From: Sabellastarte sp. h YS-2021
Lineage: Eukaryota; Annelida; Polychaeta; Sabellida; Sabellidae
Length of the DNA: 64,000 nt
Assembly (NCBI GenBank): GCA_964017235.1
Contig: OZ024933.1
Span: forward strand, 91,045,432-91,109,431
Direction of reading: 5' to 3'
The notes beneath the pieces are model-generated. The model was not told where the DNA came from. It worked only from the letters and a program-made list of their open reading frames with translations, and searched no databases. Below, piece by piece: positions 62,141-64,000 of the stretch (position 1 is the stretch's first letter; each line of letters opens with the position of its first letter). The position numbers were made by a program, and so were the translations under genes.

Positions 62141-63065
62141 CTGTAGTATTTGTCAGAGTCATCATCAGAATCACCATAGGAAAAGGAATCAAACTCAGAA
62201 TTGTCATTATCATCAGAATGAGAATCAGACTTTGACTAAGACTTGTCAAATATGTTATAGTTATGCATTTATGTAGGTTCAGATTTAGTCAACACAAACA
62301 TTATTATTTTATGGAATATCAATAAGCAAATTTATTTCTATTTTTGAATCAGAATCAGAATAGTTATGCATTTATGTCGATTCAGAGGTGGTCAGCATGA
62401 TCATTCACATTTTTATGAAACATAAATAGGCAAATTGATTTAAATTTGTGAATCGGAATAAGGACAATAATGCATTTACATAGTTCCAGAGCTTGTCAAC
62501 ATTCTATTATATTCTGTACTTTTAATCTCTGTCAGGGCAGACTCTAAGTCATGACACCAGAACAAACGCAATAATTATCATTCCATATAGACATAGCCTG
62601 GTCGATGCCATGGAGATACCGGATAGTTTACATGGTAAAGTGGGAAAGCCTTTTTGAAGGGACATGATTTAGCTTGTTCCTGAAATAGGCAAGATTTGGA
62701 GCAAAATGAACTTCATGAGGTAAATCATTCTAAAAAGGTTCTGAAAAGGACTCATTTTTATACAATTTAAATCCAAATAAGATTCAGTTGTGATCCAGAT
62801 CTGAAGTGAATGCATACAATCTATTTTGCGTACAATTTGGTCTGATAACCAAGGCTTTGAACCCATTTCTTGATTTTTATTAATGGATGCTGAGTAATGT
62901 TCTAAGTAATAATATAAAGAAATTTAAACGGATTGTTTGCTCCAATCCAATAGAATGTGTGTAGCTTGACAAGTCATTTGAATTCTTTAACATTGGTTTG
63001 CTGCCAATCAATGGTTAGATTGGAATGGTTAGATATGTAGTATGTTCCCTTTGCATTTCATATTC

Positions 63066-64000
63066 ATTAACCTCTTTAATAAGAAACAAGTTTGAGCAAA
63101 ATAGGTCTGTGTTCTGTGCTTTTATTGATTTAGAGAAAGCTTTTGATTGGGTAGACAGAGAACTTTTGTTGTGTATACTAAAAACTACAATATTGATGTA
63201 AAGTATACTCTGCTATAAAGGCTAGGTGCACAAAACAATATCATGTAGTAAAATAAACAACTTTCTCTCGAAATGGTTTGAGGTTAATAATGGGGTTAGG
63301 CAAGGTGACACCTTCTCTCTTTGCCATTTATATTAATAACCCCACCAAAGAAATAATAAACTTAAAACTAAATTAATATTAACAACAAGAGGTTCTCAAT
63401 TTTATTGTATGCTGATGACATGGTACTTAAGGCAAACACTGAAACAGGTTTACTGAAAATTCTAACCACAATTTATGACTGGTGCATGAAAAAAAGGTTA
63501 AATGATCTAAATAATTTGCTCTTACATGCAAATAAAAATATCTTGGTGTAAATTTGGCTGAGCATTTAGCATTGCAAGCCTGTTTTAAAACTCAGAATCA
63601 GTGATCTGGTCGGGCATTCAGGGGTATTATTTCTAAATACAAATATTATAGATAATAATAGCTGCAAACATTTCCTCTTTCTGAATGGTATTGTATTGCC
63701 AGTACTAGATTATGGCTCTGGTGTATGGGATGCCGCTTGTGTAAAAACTCCAGATCTTATTCTCAACAAAGTTCCCAGTTATTTTGGGCGTGCACTGATG
63801 TAGTCCTAATATTTTATGGAGATACTGGTTGGCTGTCTGATAAGTATCAAAAATATCTTTCCATGTTAATATTTTGGAATAGATTGATTAGGATGCCTAA
63901 TGATAGAGTAGCAAAGAAATTTTCAATTGGGATTATGAAAATGAAAGGGATAACTGGTGCAGTGATGGAAAAAGAATTTTATTTTTATTACATATTTTGG
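63066..64000 (+). pseudogene. LINE relic, array unit 8, cut by window end
   Basis: RT landmarks up to the GDTGWLSDKYQKYLSMLIFW equivalent are visible; the 3' end lies beyond the window, so the array continues. Confidence 0.8.

Larger units (their letters stand above)
40180..64000. repeat. Tandem array of about 2.8 kb units, running past the window end
   Basis: The anchor ATGTATCCTCTT-CAAAGCC occurs at 42145, 44904, 47723, 50541, 53374, 56383, 59192 and 62001. The steps are 2759, 2819, 2818, 2833, 3009 (2769 without the SINE and its target duplication), 2809 and 2809. Each unit joins a plus-strand LINE relic (about 1.7 kb) to about 1.1 kb of other sequence with a minus-strand acidic open segment. 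A 60-bp subrepeat near the LINE end is present twice in most units and once in the units at 44.65 and 56.15 kb. The leftmost unit is most diverged and has a 45-bp internal duplication at about 40225-40315. Confidence 0.93.

Noticed and set aside
1..64000. CRISPR arrays, operons or prokaryotic defence systems
   Set aside because: Intron-exon structure, SINEs, LINEs and poly(A) retrocopies show a eukaryotic genome; no spaced short direct repeats of CRISPR type were seen.

Overview
This is eukaryotic, intron-rich, AT-rich, repeat-dense DNA, most likely from a marine invertebrate and probably a mollusc. There are no operons, no long uninterrupted ORFs and no bacterial signals. The evidence is a tRNA-derived SINE with an (AAAT)n tail, several non-LTR retrotransposon relics, a DIRS/Ngaro-like tyrosine-recombinase retroelement, a 1.1 kb TA-flanked DNA transposon, tRNA- and 5S-derived repeats, and exons with GT/AG borders. 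The species assignment is inference.

The main gene-like content is on the minus strand and reads from high to low coordinates. Between 37.2 and 20.5 kb a four-exon cassette (E 51 nt, A 203 nt, B 163 nt, M 33 nt; 450 nt or 150 codons together) occurs three times in tandem. Phases are compatible throughout (E 1-1, A 1-0, B 0-1, M 1-1), so each cassette adds 150 residues without shifting frame. A and B together carry 11 cysteines and M adds a twelfth. An older, diverged A-B pair lies at 9.2-9.4 kb (A') and 6.6-6.8 kb (B') and keeps the same cysteine spacing at most intervals. I do not recognise this cysteine module as a named domain. The three recent copies differ almost only by amino-acid replacements: A1 versus A3 has 8 base changes, all replacement, and the only silent changes between B1 and B2 fall in cysteine codons. 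This is the best candidate for an undescribed system: a tandemly amplifying, rapidly diversifying 12-cysteine ectodomain gene. Neither a start codon nor a certain 3' end is visible.

Layout: 0-6.6 kb is mostly unassigned, with a 5S-rRNA-derived repeat and one weak candidate exon. At 6.6-9.4 kb the A'-B' pair flanks an intron holding two unrelated tandem arrays, both with a period of about 146 bp. A retroposed poly(A) insert lies at 9.7-9.9 kb, and a decayed SINE at 10.5 kb. A dead DIRS-like element occupies 11.7-16.3 kb in the same orientation as the gene, and 16.3-20.5 kb is unassigned. The triplicated cassette fills 20.5-37.6 kb and is interrupted by SINEs, by a 5.5 kb insertion including a broken LINE with a nested SINE, and by a TA-flanked transposon. 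Unassigned sequence at 37.6-40.2 kb follows. From 40.2 kb to the window end there is a tandem array of about 2.8 kb units. Each unit joins a dead 5'-truncated LINE (plus strand) to a short minus-strand Ser/Asp-rich open segment of 99 nt with a perfect GT donor, kept open in all eight copies while the LINE is broken in every unit. That segment is also phase 1-1, so it could splice into the same minus-strand gene; this link is inference.
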